A stretch of 60,000 nt of DNA. Origin: Membranipora membranacea (Eukaryota > Bryozoa > Gymnolaemata > Cheilostomatida > Membraniporidae). The translations under genes were made by a program, and so were the position numbers. The notes below the pieces were generated by a model that saw nothing but the letters and a program-made list of their open reading frames with translations, had not been told where the DNA came from and made no database searches. Shown in pieces: positions 22,105 to 36,100 of this stretch (position 1 is the stretch's first letter; each line of letters starts with the position of its first letter). The stretch spans positions 4,714,001 to 4,774,000 of the forward strand of contig OU612067.1 in NCBI GenBank assembly GCA_914767715.1, read 5' to 3'.

Positions 22105-25100
22105 GTGCCTGTGTTTTTAAATTTTCCTGGCAGGTGGAAAGAAATGGTATCTATCCTAATGGCGCTGACGTATGTGACAACATTTAATTACCTATTTCAA
22201 CTGTGTGTGGTAAATATCCAGAGTGCGAGAAACAAGGTAGGAGACATTAACGATATCTTAATTGAGAGGAACCTAGACTTCATGATTTTGACGGAATTTT
22301 GGATGAAACCATCAGATGCAGACTACCATGTCCAGATAGGCAATAATGAATCAACCGCGGAAGGGTAAAAAAGGTGGCGGACTAGCTGTCATACATAAAA
22401 CCAAGTATGTCATGAGAGGAGTAGAACTGGATTTCCGCCCGAAATCCTTTGAGTATACTATTGTGAATGTACAAAGTTTATTTAGCATTGTGGTACTTTA
22501 TAGACCTCCCCACTGAATACTAGGACTGATTTTCTTAGAGAAATTGATCAATTATTGGCGTTGGTATCTCTGGAGTACAACAGAGTTTTGCTATGTGGGG
22601 ATATAAACCTTCACTTTGAAAAATCGGAGGATAGCTTTGCTCGACAGTTCCTTGATTTTATGGCGGATTATGAATTTGATTATCATATTGGTGGCTTGTC
22701 GGTCAATAGGCGTGGTGGCTCACTAGATGTTGTTTGTACACAAGGTCTTAATTGTAAGTCGGTATCTATTGAAGACGTTCAGCTATCAGATCATTACCTG
22801 GTCTATTTTGATATTGGTATTTTCACTAGGAAAAATCTCAACTATGCGTACGAATGCAGGAGAGAAATAGCTCGGTTTTATAATTACAGGGATTATAAGT
22901 CATTAGAAAATCTTCAGTTTATTGAATCATTTCAAGTCAGGTGTGAGGATTTGTCCTCAGCTGATGTTGTTAGTACGGATGGCTTGGCTAATTCCGTCTC
23001 TGACATTGTAGCTAACAGCTTAGATGAGTTTGTCCCAGTGTCACAACGTAAAACCAAGAAGAAAAAAAGCAGGAGCTTTGTGTTCAGTAAAGAGGTCGAT
23101 CAGGCAAAAAGGATTAGGCGCAAACTGGAGAGACAGTATTGTAAATCTCATTCTAAAATTAACAGGCAGCTTTTTAAGTCTCAAATTAACAAAGTTCGTA
23201 GTCTTGCATTAAAGCATAGAGCTCAAATCATCAGATGCAAAATCTCATCTTCCGGAAATTCTAAGGAATTGTTTGCCCAGGTTCGACAACTTAGTATGCC
23301 TACAGTGGTATGTCTGCCGAGTGGCTATGGTAGTGACAAAGAGTTAGCTAATTCATTAACTGACTTTTTCAGATTAAAGGTTGATGACATCGTGTCCCAG
23401 TTTGAACCACTAAAAACTCCACCTACCAATAATATGTAGGCAGACACTGGTATCATCACGTTTGATGAGTTTAGTGAGTTGTCTCCTCAAGATGTCTGCA
23501 AGTTGCGACACCTTAAAACTTCACACCTTGATCATCTGCCCACCAAACAGTTCTCCATGGTTTGGCCATCTTTGTTGCCTCTTGTTACTAAGCTGGTCAA
23601 TTCATCCCTGATATCAGGAGTTTTCCCCGATTTGTACAAACAGTCGCACATCACACCATTCATTAAATCTTCTAACCAAGATTTAGAATCTCTTAAATCT
23701 TATCGTCCCGTATTTTTCATTTCTAAGGTATTAGAGACTGCTGTTGGAAAGCAGCTTACAGCTCACCTTGACACCAAATTATTATTGGATGCACACCAAT
23801 CAGCGTATTATCAAGGACAATCAAGGACATAGCGTGGAGACAGCTCTGCAGCATGTCCATTCATCTGTATGCCAACAGCTAGATCGTGGGCGCACAGTGT
23901 TCTTGATTCTCCTTGATTTTTCAGCGGCCTTCGACACTATTTCTCATGAACATCTCCTTTCTTTGCTCTCTTCTAAATTCATGGTTGGTGGTTCTGTTCT
24001 CAGATGGATAAAATCATATATCAACGATCGCTCTTTCAGAGTAAAAATCAACAGTGAGTTATCTGATCCTGTACCTTGCAATGTAGGTGTGCCTCAAGGC
24101 AGCGTACTCGGCCCTATTGTGTTTAATTGTGTGATGGCCTCATTACCTAGTCTACTTGATAATATCGGGGTGAAATGTCACATGTACGCTGATGACACCC
24201 AGTTCTGGGTGAGTTTTGGTGAGAGTGAATCCATCAACAATGAAATAACAGCAAGGTCAAGAGTCAGGCAAGCTTTCTCGATCATCTCCTCCTTCATGGA
24301 AAACAGCCATTTGAAACTTAATCCCGCAAAAAAACTCAATTCATCCCACTTTCACGCAATAAACAATCATCCTCATTTTCATCACTCGAATTAACTGATC
24401 ATGTCTCTGTTCCTACTTCAGCTACTGTTCGAAATCATGGACTCTAAGTTAGATTTTCATGCTCACGTCAGTGATGTTTGAAAATCATGTTTCTTTCAAC
24501 CAAAACAACTAAAATCAATCAGAACCTTTAATCCTGAAAGCCAGTTTCCCAAACTCATACATCCATTCATAACAAGCAGGCTTGATTTCTGTAACTCATT
24601 CTTCTACGCATACCTGACAATCTAGTCTCACGTCTCCAAGTCATTCAAAATTCCTGCGCCGAATGTATCACAGGTACAAACCACCATTCGTCAGCCACTG
24701 AAGCCAGGGTTAATCTGCACTGGCTACCAATCAGGTCCCGATCAAAATTCAAGTTATCAATCATGGCTCATAAAACCGTCCATCATCCCCATCTCATCCC
24801 TTCCTACATTTCTCAATCTTTCACAACTTCTAAGCATGCCCGAACCACTCGTTTCAACTTAGCCAACACTCTTGTGAGAAATTTTAAATGTAGACTAAAA
24901 ACAGTGGGTGGACAATCCGTTAATTCCACTTTACCTGATGTATGGAACTCCCTACCATCTTACCTTTGCGATCTCTCTTCCACCTCCGCATTTAAATCAC
25001 AGTTAAAAACCCATCTTTTCCTCGATGCATATATATACCCCATATATGTAGGTTTTATAGTGGATTTTTAGGTGCTGGGCAGTTGCCACTCATCTTACCT

Positions 25101-25290
25101 TTCATCTTTTTTTCTCATCTCATTAATTATTCTTATGATAACAAAATTTTAATCAATTTTATTTATTTTACCAGCAACAGGCTTATTATATAGTATATGT
25201 TTCTATTTTACCCTTTTATCACATGTACAACGCTTAAAAATCATTTTATTAAGCGTTTCATAAATAAACTTTATTATTATTATTATTATG
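22105..25290 (+). mobile_element. CR1/L2-type non-LTR retrotransposon, decayed
   Basis: An apurinic-type endonuclease domain runs from about 22190 (NIQSARNK, then GDINLHFE near 22597 and SDHYLVYF near 22786). A reverse transcriptase domain follows (SYRPVFFISKVLE near 23700, LLDFSAAFDTI near 23910, VPQGSVLGPI near 24091, YADDTQ near 24187). The C-terminal segment is at 24763-25071, and a TTA-repeat tail lies at 25271-25290 as in CR1/L2 elements. The frame is broken near 22365 (stop, shift), at 23439 (in-frame TAG), near 23830 and after 24360. It cannot make a full protein. I did not identify ORF1. Confidence 0.85.
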
Positions 25291-25294
25291 ATTA

Positions 25295-25349
25295 CTTGTA
25301 AGCACTGATTTATAATACTAATAATATTATAAATCAGTGCTTGTAAGCA
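25295..25349. repeat. 17-bp hairpin flanked by 10-bp direct repeats
   Basis: Arms 25300-25316 and 25326-25342 are perfect reverse complements around a 9-base loop. The ten-base CTTGTAAGCA occurs at both 25295-25304 and 25340-25349. It sits exactly between two head-to-tail retrotransposons. Confidence 0.7.
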
Positions 25350-28300
25350 TGCCTAGGTTCTGAGGCCAGTTTTTTAGTAAGCTGCAATTTTTACTGTGCT
25401 CCTGCGTGAGACATTTTTTAACCATATACAGCAATTAATGTAATAGCCCAGGACTGAGAGTGACACCATCTTAACACTCTCGTGATCTGGCACGCCTGGA
25501 TACCAGATATGACAAGCTCAGCCGTGAGATACTCCAGAGAGGAGCTGCTGGAGATCAGAAATCTGCCATCAAACTCAGGTGACTCATTTGATTGGTATCA
25601 CATAGACAGTACACTGCCCCGTAATCCTCCTAACGAGCGCAGAATTGAGGCTAGAGTAACACCAAGGCTTTCTTCTAACCAGCTCAGAAAGCCAAGGGTG
25701 CAAACGCTAACAACAATACCAACTGTAGCATCTATGTGTGATTATATCAAACCAACAAATAAGCCCTCAATAACTCATACCACGGTAAATAGACAATCTC
25801 ACCTTACCACCGTGAAGATCGATCCGAAAATAAACAACAAGGCGATAAGCGATGATAACCGTCCCCGACTTCCACATGTTTTTGCAACAAATTTGCAGAG
25901 ACAAACACTCGCCAAACATCACGAGCTCGCTGGTCTTATTGATGAGCATAAATATGACATCTTACTGCTGACTGAAACTTGGTACAACAAGCATACAGAG
26001 AAAGTATATAACTACCCAGGTTTCAATCGCACAGCTACCAATAGACACCAGTCACGAGAAGGAGGGGGTGTGGCGATCTACACTCGCTCAGATTATCATG
26101 TTACAACACTAAAATCGCATACTTCCACCACCATGTCGTCGTTGTGGACTTTGATCAAAATCCCAGGCATAAGTGACAAAATGATCTTCGGAGTTATATT
26201 TATCACCCGCCCGGCCTGCGGAATGAGATGAAAGATCACACAACACAACACACATACTACACCATCAGTTACCTGACCAACAAACATAAAACTGTGAAGC
26301 TGTTACTCTATGGTGATTTCAATGACCTGAATACATCATCAACCGAACCGTTATTCGGATTATCACAGATTGTTGACTTCCCAACCAGAGAAACAGCCTT
26401 CCTAGACAAACTATTCACCAACATTCCTGAATACATTAACCTAAAATGCAAGTCTGCACCTCCAGTTGGCTCTAGCGATCATTGCTAGGTGACTCTAGAA
26501 TCTGCCGCCAAGAGAGCAGTTCAATACGAAACAATATCCAAACGTATGGTTACCCCTCCCGCTAAGATCAAAATTAGCCTAGAACTGGAGAAACATGACT
26601 GGTCACAGGTAATCAATGAGCCGAACATAGACAAGAAAGCTGAGATATTCCATTATATAGTGATGGATATATGTAACAGCAACTGCCCGTTACATCGAAT
26701 ACGAAAGGCACAAGACAAGCAATGCCTCGAATCCCACTTACCAGGAAACTGCTTCGAGCGAAACAACGAGCTCACCGGAAAAACAAACCGGTATGGAAGT
26801 AACTAAACAAAATTCTCCATAAAAAGCTGAAAAAGATCAGACGGCAACATGCAGAGACCAACATAAACAGGATCATGTCTGACACAAGTGGTGGTCTAAT
26901 GTCAAATCGCTAACATCACCTCACACAAATAGTCAGACAAAGGCGATATTCATCGATAACAAGTGGCAAACTCCATCCGAATTTGTGGAAAATCTCAACA
27001 CGTATTACACTGCAAACAGTGACGGAGCCTCGCTGGACTTCCCAGAACTCAATAACACCGGGATTCCCAGTAGCGTAGCTATCAGCGATATTATCAGAAA
27101 TCTCAAATTCATTAACACCAGGAAAGCCACACATTCCGCTGATTACCCTCAATGGATTAGCAAACTGAATCCTGAGGCTATATCTATACCGCTACAAAAC
27201 ATCATTCAAACAATGTTAGATACTGGGAAATACCCATCACTGTGGAAACGCAGTGAGATAACTCCAATAAACAAGATAGCATCGCCTACACAATACAGCG
27301 AATTTAGACCCATTGCGTTGCTATATCACTGTAGTAAGATCGCAGAATGGTATATAATACAACCCCTCACCGACAAAGCATCCGATGATACTCAGTACGC
27401 ATATACCCAAAGTACCGGTACCATCGACGCCTTAGTCAATGCTGTCACATCTTGGAAACTTGCGATGGATGACACTAATACTCTCGCCGTCCATGCTCTT
27501 TTCGAAGATTTCTCAAAAGCGTTTGACAACATGCGTCCAGACATCCTCGCCTCTATCATGCTATCCCAAGGATACAGTGAATCAATTATTGCCCTGTGCG
27601 TCGACTACCTAACAAAACGCAGGCAGCGTGTCGCCCACAAACCCTCTAAGACAACACCTGGTGAAAGAGTGAGCAACATTGGTGTTACCCAGGGCACAAG
27701 GTGTGCACCGATACTTTGGAATATTTTTATAAAATCACTGCAATCATCCAAAAACATCATAAAGTATGCTGACAACCTAACAATATTCACCACGATTCCA
27801 AAATCAGAATCAACCAATATCGCCCGCGCCCACAGCTCTACCGCCAGTGATACTATATCGAAAGAAGCTACTATGAGTGCAGAGTGGTGTCAAAACAATG
27901 GCATGACTCTAAATACATCCAAAACGAAACAGATGGCTATGTCATTACGGAATAACATAACTCTCGAAACCCCAGTCTGCATAAACAACAAAGTCATCGA
28001 ACGCGTAGACTCATTCAAACTGCTTGGGGTTAACATAGACGAACACCTCACATTTCACAAGCATGCTGAATCTATAGTTGAGAGAAGCCACGTAAAGGTC
28101 CATGCACTACAACTTCTGAAACGGTATGGCGTAAATCAATCAGGACTGTGTAGATACTACATGACCATCATTCGACCGCTGCTTACATATGCCTGCCAAG
28201 CATGGTTTCCATCGTTAGCCCAGTATGACATACTTAATCTAGAGAGCATCCAACGACGCTGCTTGAAGCTGATATATCCCCATATCAAGCATTATGACGA

Positions 28301-28665
28301 ACGCCTCATAGTGGCTAAGCTGCCTGCGCTCGAAGTATTCATGTCAAATCTCTGCTCTGATTACAGTGCCAAGGTCATAAATAACCCTATACATCGGTTA
28401 TCCCACCTGATTCCATCCAGGCAAGACACAAACAGGCACTCTACTAGAACTCATAACACCCTGATCAAAAAGCACCGAACTCAGAGCCTTATGAATACTA
28501 TATTTTACAAATTCGGTGTATAAAATGGATTTATTTTTCTATGTGTGACATTATAAAGAACGACTAATGCAGTTCGAATAAGTTTTTAATGTAACTCATG
28601 CTCTGATTATGATTGCATTATGTACTTTCTTGAGCGGTGAAAATAAAGTCCATATCTATCCATCT
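25350..28665 (+). mobile_element. Second non-LTR retrotransposon, catalytically dead
   Basis: The N-terminal part (from about 25482) carries the segment YSREELLEI near 25521, ahead of an endonuclease domain (YDILLLTETWYN near 25952, GGGVAIYTRSDY near 26065, LYGDFND near 26308, GSSDHC near 26470). The frame breaks near 26230 and 26488 and again before 26985. The reverse transcriptase frame 26985-28523 has FEDFSKAFDNM near 27499 and VTQGTRCAPILWN near 27684. The active-site box is Tyr-Ala-Asp-Asn near 27768, where Tyr-Ala-Asp-Asp is required. An AATAAA lies at 28642. It is clearly a different family from the element just upstream. Confidence 0.85.
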
Positions 28666-30138
28666 GTCCATATCTTATGAGTAAGCTCAACATTATTTTG
28701 GGGACTTTAACAAGGATTGGGCCAACATAGAATCAGCATCTGAATCAGACATCATAGAAAATTGAGAGCTTCATGGAGCTGCAACAGTTATTACATTATA
28801 TTATATTTTTTTTATTCTTATAGCATATAAAGATTATAATCAGTATGAAAGGTTTCACATTATTACTAGATTAGAAAAATTATTGTGTTGCAGAAGTAAT
28901 GTGATCTAATTTATTGAAAAGACCTTGAAAGCCTCATTTAGCCATGAAAAAATCATACTTCCCCAAAGTTTTCTTTCTATACTTAACAAAGTATCCCAAC
29001 AACTCAACTATTTAGAGTCGTTCTGTCCGCATAAAAACTCTGACAACTCTGATATCTAATATCAATGCTACCGAATTTTAGGAAATTAAAATCCTCAGTC
29101 CTTTGATTGATTGCCTTGAGACAGAGAACTAGGAATCTGTCCTTGACTAGCAGGTTTCAGACAGGAATTACCATAGTAAGTGAAAAACAGAAACTGTTTG
29201 CTAACTCCAATATTGTATTGCATATATATATTGAGACATGGTCTCATCACCTATGAACGAAAAAAAAGACAAATTAATTTTACTGATATTTCAATTGAAA
29301 GCTTATTTACATGTACCACAATGAACATCATAGATATTCATTGGATTTGTCTGCCCTTCGCCATCTCTTCTTCCCAAGGCATACTTGCCAAGTCTCCCTA
29401 TTTAGGTGGGACCCTCCAGATTTCCACACCCGCCTTTTTTTTAACAAGACTAATATATAACTGGAGATGGAGGCAGGGCCCACTCTTTGAGGGCCTTGGC
29501 ACCAGCAACAATATGTCAGAACTTTGCTGAATATCATGTCAAATAAATTAGGATACATAATTTCAGAGTAGTGTGCATGCAAGCCATTTTATAATTATGA
29601 CAATGTTCCCCCCTTATTGTGTTTGTTATAGAATAGAGCAGCAGAGACAAACCAGCAAAAAATCAGCATTTTCTAACAAGAACATTGTCAGCTGGCAGTG
29701 GACGCAGAAGTTAAGTAGAGGCTTAATGTTATTGCAGATTGGTGTCCACCTCACTGACAATAGTCATTCAAATATCAATTTAATCTCCTGAGAATTATTT
29801 TTTAATAAATGGTTCTGTTAAGCACAAAGAATATATTATGATCTGCACAGAAAATCTACAACCAAAAATTAGGGTTTGTAAAGAGTTTCTACTATATAAG
29901 ATAAGATAGGTTGGTATACAGTACCACATGTAACTCTCACAAGATAGCAAAATTTGAAGCATTAGGAATCTACATGTGTAACATTCTAAAAAGCTATTGA
30001 TTTATCCAAGTAGATACATAATATGGTTGTCAATTTAGGTTACCGTATTATGATAGCGCTAGCCTTATCTTTTTGACTTATAGGAGTCAAGTTGATGTTT
30101 AGGAATAAGATAGAGTTCAGGAGTTATAAGTGTCTCAG
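28666..30138. other. 3' flank of the second SLC16 gene; no gene seen
   Basis: Reading frames at 29180-29530 (plus) and 29328-29582 (minus) overlap and have no recognisable motif. The 3' UTR of the minus-strand SLC16 gene must extend into the right end of this stretch. Confidence 0.35.
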
Positions 30139-33100
30139 CTATGCGCCCTTTTTAGACGGCTGTTTCTTACACTTTTTCTTCACAGCTTCTACTACAGGAA
30201 TCATAGCTAAACACAGAGCTGCTAGTAAAAGTACAGATCCACTGAATATATATACATACTCATATCTCCCTGTTACATCAAATATGTATCCTTGGAAAGA
30301 AGAAAAACACCGCTATCATTACAGATCACTACAGACAAGCTTAGCAACTTTGCATGCATGTGGCCGGTCTTTTGCCGGCATTGGCTAGTATGCACTGGTC
30401 ATTAAAGATAGTGGAGTCCTGGCTAGGTGCTGCCAAATAGGGGAGGGGGGTGTGTGAGCTCAGGGGACTCAAACTATGGAACTCTGTTACAAATATTGTT
30501 CAGCTCAGTACCAGTATTTTAAACCGAAATTATAGTTGGCCCATTCTTTCAATTCATCTTAGATTGTCTGACCCAACCAAGGTTCAGGATCTCTGCCTAA
30601 ACTTCTAACCAAACATTACCTGATGCTGCCGGGACAGCTAGAGTCGGTATCACTAAGCACAAGCTTGCTAGTCCATATGCAGCCATCAGTTTCTCTACTC
30701 CAATCAGATCTCGCAAGATTGTTGTAATCATACAATTATAGTTGCCTGTAAAATATTGGGTCACATAGTTATCAAATCATGATTGCTGCCAGGTTGACAG
30801 CGCTGGAACGAGTAAGTCAATTGCTGTACTTTTTGTTTGGATTGCACTGCAAGTAGACAATATTTTGCTGATACAAATACGCAGCAAAATAATCAAGGGG
30901 TATACAAACCTTGGGCCATTCCGTAGAGGATTGCATAGGTCATCTGAGCTTCAAGTGTAGGTCCAAAGCTGTAGAGTGATAAAGCACCGGACAGTGTGAC
31001 CCAAAAGATGAACAAGTATAATCTGTTCCTTTTTATTGGACCAATGTCAACGAGAAGGCCGCAAATAGGACGGGAGATTAAATTAGTGATACCCATGGCT
31101 GACACGAGTAGACTGGCATCCGTCTTTGATATGCCATAGGATACGGCCCTGGCTGGCATAAAACCAGAGGGTACAAGAAAAGTGCCAGTGAAAAGTATGT
31201 GGGCTAGTGTATACAGGACGAACTTGTAATCCCTAAACAAGTTAAAGTTACAAGCGGATTTCAGATCCTTGCAGAGTTTTTTCGAAAGTGGTTCTTTCAT
31301 CTCTCGATCTACTCCGGCCCGCTCAACAGGTTTTGTTGTCACTAAAGAGGTTGTTGATTGGGTCACAGAAGCTACTGGAGACTCGGCTTTTATTTCACAG
31401 CCTGATGTACTTCTGTCTCTGTCAGCAACATCTGACAAATCAAATTTAGACTGTGATATTTTATCTTCAGAGCTTTTAGAGATGGGCTCTCCAGCAGAAT
31501 AGTTTTTCAGCTTCAATGTCAGTTCGACTGCTTGTTCAGGTATAACTATAACTGCACCAGCAATGACACCAGTCAGAGCGATAGCTGACAAGATGTAGCA
31601 GGTGATCTCGTACCCATACACAGAGAATAGGTAGTTAGTTAGAGGGGAAAAGATGATGATACCAGCTCCGGTCCCAGCTGAGGCGATACCCATAGCAATA
31701 CCACTCCTTTTGTCAAAGTACAGATTCACTAATAACATACCGACTTGTTCAAAGACTCCAACTCCCATACCTGGAGGAAAGAAAACACAATTCTGCATGG
31801 TAAGAAAGAACAGAATCACCAGCCATTATTTCATTCCATTACAACTCAACTCTCATGGAAACTAGGTACGCATTTACTTTTAAGAAGCGCACTGAAGTTC
31901 TTTTACTGCTTCTTATGAACGCTCTTATTGGCTCAAGAAATTGTTTGGGGTATAAACCATATTGATGCAGTCGGAGAGTAAGGAGTTATCTGTTTCTTTC
32001 TAGAGATCAGATAACTCTCTAAATCATTATCAATATTTTTTTGCTTGGTTTTCTGACATCTATCCTCACAAATCACCTGACATACGGACTTACCAACAAT
32101 CAATCCAAACGTCAAATAAAGAGAGTAAATGTTTGGTACAAATGCGCTGAGAAGTATTCCAAGGAAAATCTGAAGAGATCCGATTATTGTAGTTATTCTT
32201 GCTCCAGCAACCTCCATAACAAATATTACGAGAGGACCTAAAAAAGAAAGTAAAACAGTTCATGAGTGATTGCAATTTATGCAAACCATACAACCAGATT
32301 TGATGTCCATCTCTCAACTGTGGGTGGTCTGCTGTTTAGAAATTACAGAAGTTGTAGACTGTTCCTAAAGAGGGACTCAAGGTACCCTAAAACTTCATAT
32401 AGATGTAAGCTGTGATGTATTGTAGGTACTACATTGCATACATTGAATTTGAGTGTGCTATTATCTGAATCAGCCACTCCATTGGCAGTGACTCCTGACA
32501 TTAGCCCACAGGCCAATAAGCTTGTGAATTTAATCTGCCCAGTTAGATTCAAGATGAATGCATCCATGTTGCACCTGATTACAACACTTTAATAAAATGA
32601 TCATAATGTCATTCTAGCATGCATATATATTATTTTTATTGTCAGCAACAATTCATCATTTCTAATGTTTTTCATGATGCATCAGTTGCTACTTTTAGAA
32701 TAAACCCAACTAATAAAATTAGGTACAAATTATTCCTGCAGACAAAATTGCTTTGTTCATTACCGACAAGTCCCTGAACACATGTCTGTGTTGAGAGAAT
32801 CCATGCTGCATCGGCACTATTAGCCTCAAACTTCTCTATCACCTCAAGGTAGATAACTCCAAAGGCGTTGATTATCCCATCAGACAATAGTAACTGAAGA
32901 AAACAGCTGAATACGATGACCCAACCATACCCTGTAAACAATGAACAGCTCATTCGTGTAAACGAGATAACATTTTTGAGAGGGGTGTGAGGCATAGGAC
33001 ATTCACAACTTTAGTTCCATGTTGTACGTTTAGTATAAAAAAAATGTGGAAAGTGTTCTACATTCCTTCCACCCATACAAGCATTAAAATAACCCTATTT

Positions 33101-36100
33101 TTCACTATAATTTGCAGAGCCTTTTCAATGTTGTGATGCACTGGACCACAAAAGTCACAAAAAATGGTGATACTTGGCAAAAATATTGTTTCTTCTGAAA
33201 TAGATATGCAATGAAGGAAACATTTGATTCCTGCCAATGAGGATGCGCAGAATATTATGGTTACTTTTTAACTACTCTGTTATCTGTAAACTTTCTAGAA
33301 AACCTCTTTAAACAAATAAATAAATATTGAGTTAGCCATGATAAGCCGCTAAAGTTGCCTCCCACCTGTAATGCACGGGACACAAAATTGTTTAGTTCTG
33401 TTTATAATCATAAAACTAAAATGAACCAAAGCATCTAAGCTGTAATGCACTGTAAACAACTTCTTACAGATTATTTGCCACAAAATCTGAACTTATGGCT
33501 CAAGTGAAATCATTTTGTGACGCACGCACTAGACAGAAATCTCGTAAAACATGGTGACACTTTGAATTGATAATATTTCTTTTGAAATTAAGGTTCAGTG
33601 AGATTTATACTTACGATTACAAATGACGAAGATGTGTAGAATAATATGGTTCAACACAAAATTCTCTAATCTATTTGTGTTTGCCAACACATCACCTTAG
33701 CTACGTGCCAGCTGCTCAGTTCATAAAAGAATTTTGGCTTCAAGTTGCTGTAGAGTTATCTTCTCATTTTCATACAATGTCGTACTTAATATGAATTATC
33801 CCACTTTGCCTAATTTATCATATCCCGTCCTTGTATCCAGGTAAACATACAAACTTAAATGAGAGAATTCTTTACAGAGGAAGAATCTAGGATCAAAATT
33901 GAATGTCTCCAAATATCAGAAATTATACCAGCATACAAGTTCTCCCTGTATACAGGTTTTATTTCAAACTCCAAGCACCAAGCAGATTGTGTCAATCTGG
34001 TTAAATAACTCTCCGTAAACCCTTATACTTGCAAGATAGCAAGAGAATAGGTAGCGATAGATATTTGATTTACTATTTCCAATCCAATCCAAATTCAATA
34101 CTACTGGTTCTAATTTTTGCTGGATGGGGTCAAAGTTTTTGAGTGGGGGGATTAAATGAGGACGCATAATTCATCTACTGGTACTTGTGTCAACCGACCT
34201 TGCCCAGTGATATGAATTAAATTTAAGCCAGGGATACCCATCAAACAATTATGAAATATTTCAATCCTAAGAAGTACACAAGAAGGCCTGACACAATCAC
34301 ATTTTAAACAAGGATTGATTGAGGAAACAATGTCAATTAAAAATTATTGAAGATTATTAGGGTTGTTTCAAACATAAATTACTGTCTTTCAAGTAAAATT
34401 TTTAAGAATAGATTGGGCAGTGCTTCTGATTTGTGCGAAAATAAATGTCACGTTAAAATCCCAAATCTTTCCCTCAAAGAAGCCTTAATAGTAGTAGTAT
34501 TGTTATTATGAAGGCATATGATATCAGATATAAAATACTTCTGGTTTCTAGTTACTATTTGATTATGTAATATCAGGGCTCTCACCCTGGGAGGATTCGA
34601 AACCTGAGTTTTGATATTAGCATGTCCCATAGTGGTACTTTAAAGGTGTAAAACGCCGTGAGCATAAACAGCTGAGGGTATGTCTGAGATGGTACCGAAA
34701 TATTGTCGGGTGAAATACCTGGGATTTGAAGATTATGTGCAAAGAATAGCTGGCAAAGCAAGTCAAAGAATGTATGTTGTTAAAAAAATGTTGCATCTAA
34801 GTACAAAGCCATTAGCTTCCATGATGTTCAAAAGTTTTGTAGTTTCCCTCTTGATGTATTGTCTGCCTGTTTTGCACACGAGCATATGTACCATAGACAA
34901 GAAATTACTAAGAAAAGTTTTTAATGTTGCCAAGAATTTGAGGCTTGACGTAGGCGACCTCGATATTATTGTGCTGTTCTGCTGATGAGCATCACATCAT
35001 ACCAAATTTCCTAGAGCAATGCCCTCAAATGCAAGTTCCATACATTAGTAGCAAGCTCCTTTAATGACAAAGTATATGCATCCTTTTCTCGCAACATTTC
35101 ATGTTTGTGATAGCTAGTAAATCAATAAAAACCTAGAGCATTGCTTGTAAACATAAAATCATAAATAATTTTAGATTTGATCCAGATGAACCAATTCATA
35201 TGGACTAACCAAGGCCATCGCCACAGGTGAAAATGAATCCCCATGATGTAAAAATATGTTTGTAAAAATATTGTTTTAAAGGCTGACGAATCGAGCCGCC
35301 AGGGTAGAAAGGCATATAATTGATGTAATGTGATGCTATTGAAATCATTGCCTGGATTTATCCGGTTCACCTGCAAAATGAATTTTTTAACATTCCTAAA
35401 ATTCAAATTTCTATTCAGCCATAATAATCTATTTGCAAATCACTGGGAGAGCAATAAGAGCATAGCTTATCACAAATGAAATCAAATACCCACAACAAAT
35501 ACCACACATTATTCACATGCAAAAGTTTGATGTCATCTCAGTCTGAACCAAGATGCTTTGACAGAAAGACAAGTTGGGTGTAATGTGTTGATATTCAAAT
35601 TAAAGATTAGGTTCATTCAATCATGTCAAGTTCATTACAAGCTAAATTTTAAAAGCGTTCTCAAATACAAATTGGAATCTCACATAAATGACTTGAATAG
35701 GCAGCGCAGTGAGAGCATAGCTTATCACAACTAGAATCTAATACCTGATCATTCATTAATAATATGACATAAATTATTGTACGGCAACATTTAGCATTGT
35801 TTATATTATTATTCATCTCTGCCAACGAGCAAAATCTGAGTTTTAGCTCACATTTTAAAATCCCCTGAGAAGCCTGAGTTGAACCCAAAAATCTGAGTAA
35901 CTCGGGCTAAATCTGAGTGGTTGAGAGCCCTGGTAATATTGTCTGTGATATGTAATAAATCAATCAAATCAATCAGGTGAAGACCAGAGAAGGCAGGGGA
36001 GGGATTTTGTTTTGCAGCTTAATTTGAGTTAGAAGATTTCCAAATGCAGTCACCAATAGCTCCTCGGCCATATGCCATCAACAGCTTGAAGTCAATATAG

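Noticed and set aside
29180-29582. Overlapping frames of 116 and 84 codons on both strands
   Set aside because: No motifs, no splice partners, AT-rich context; most likely chance or an old repeat.
35456-35746. Short direct repeat (GAGCATAGCTTATCACA) about 255 bases apart
   Set aside because: Both copies lie within the hAT-like element and look like a small internal duplication without wider meaning.
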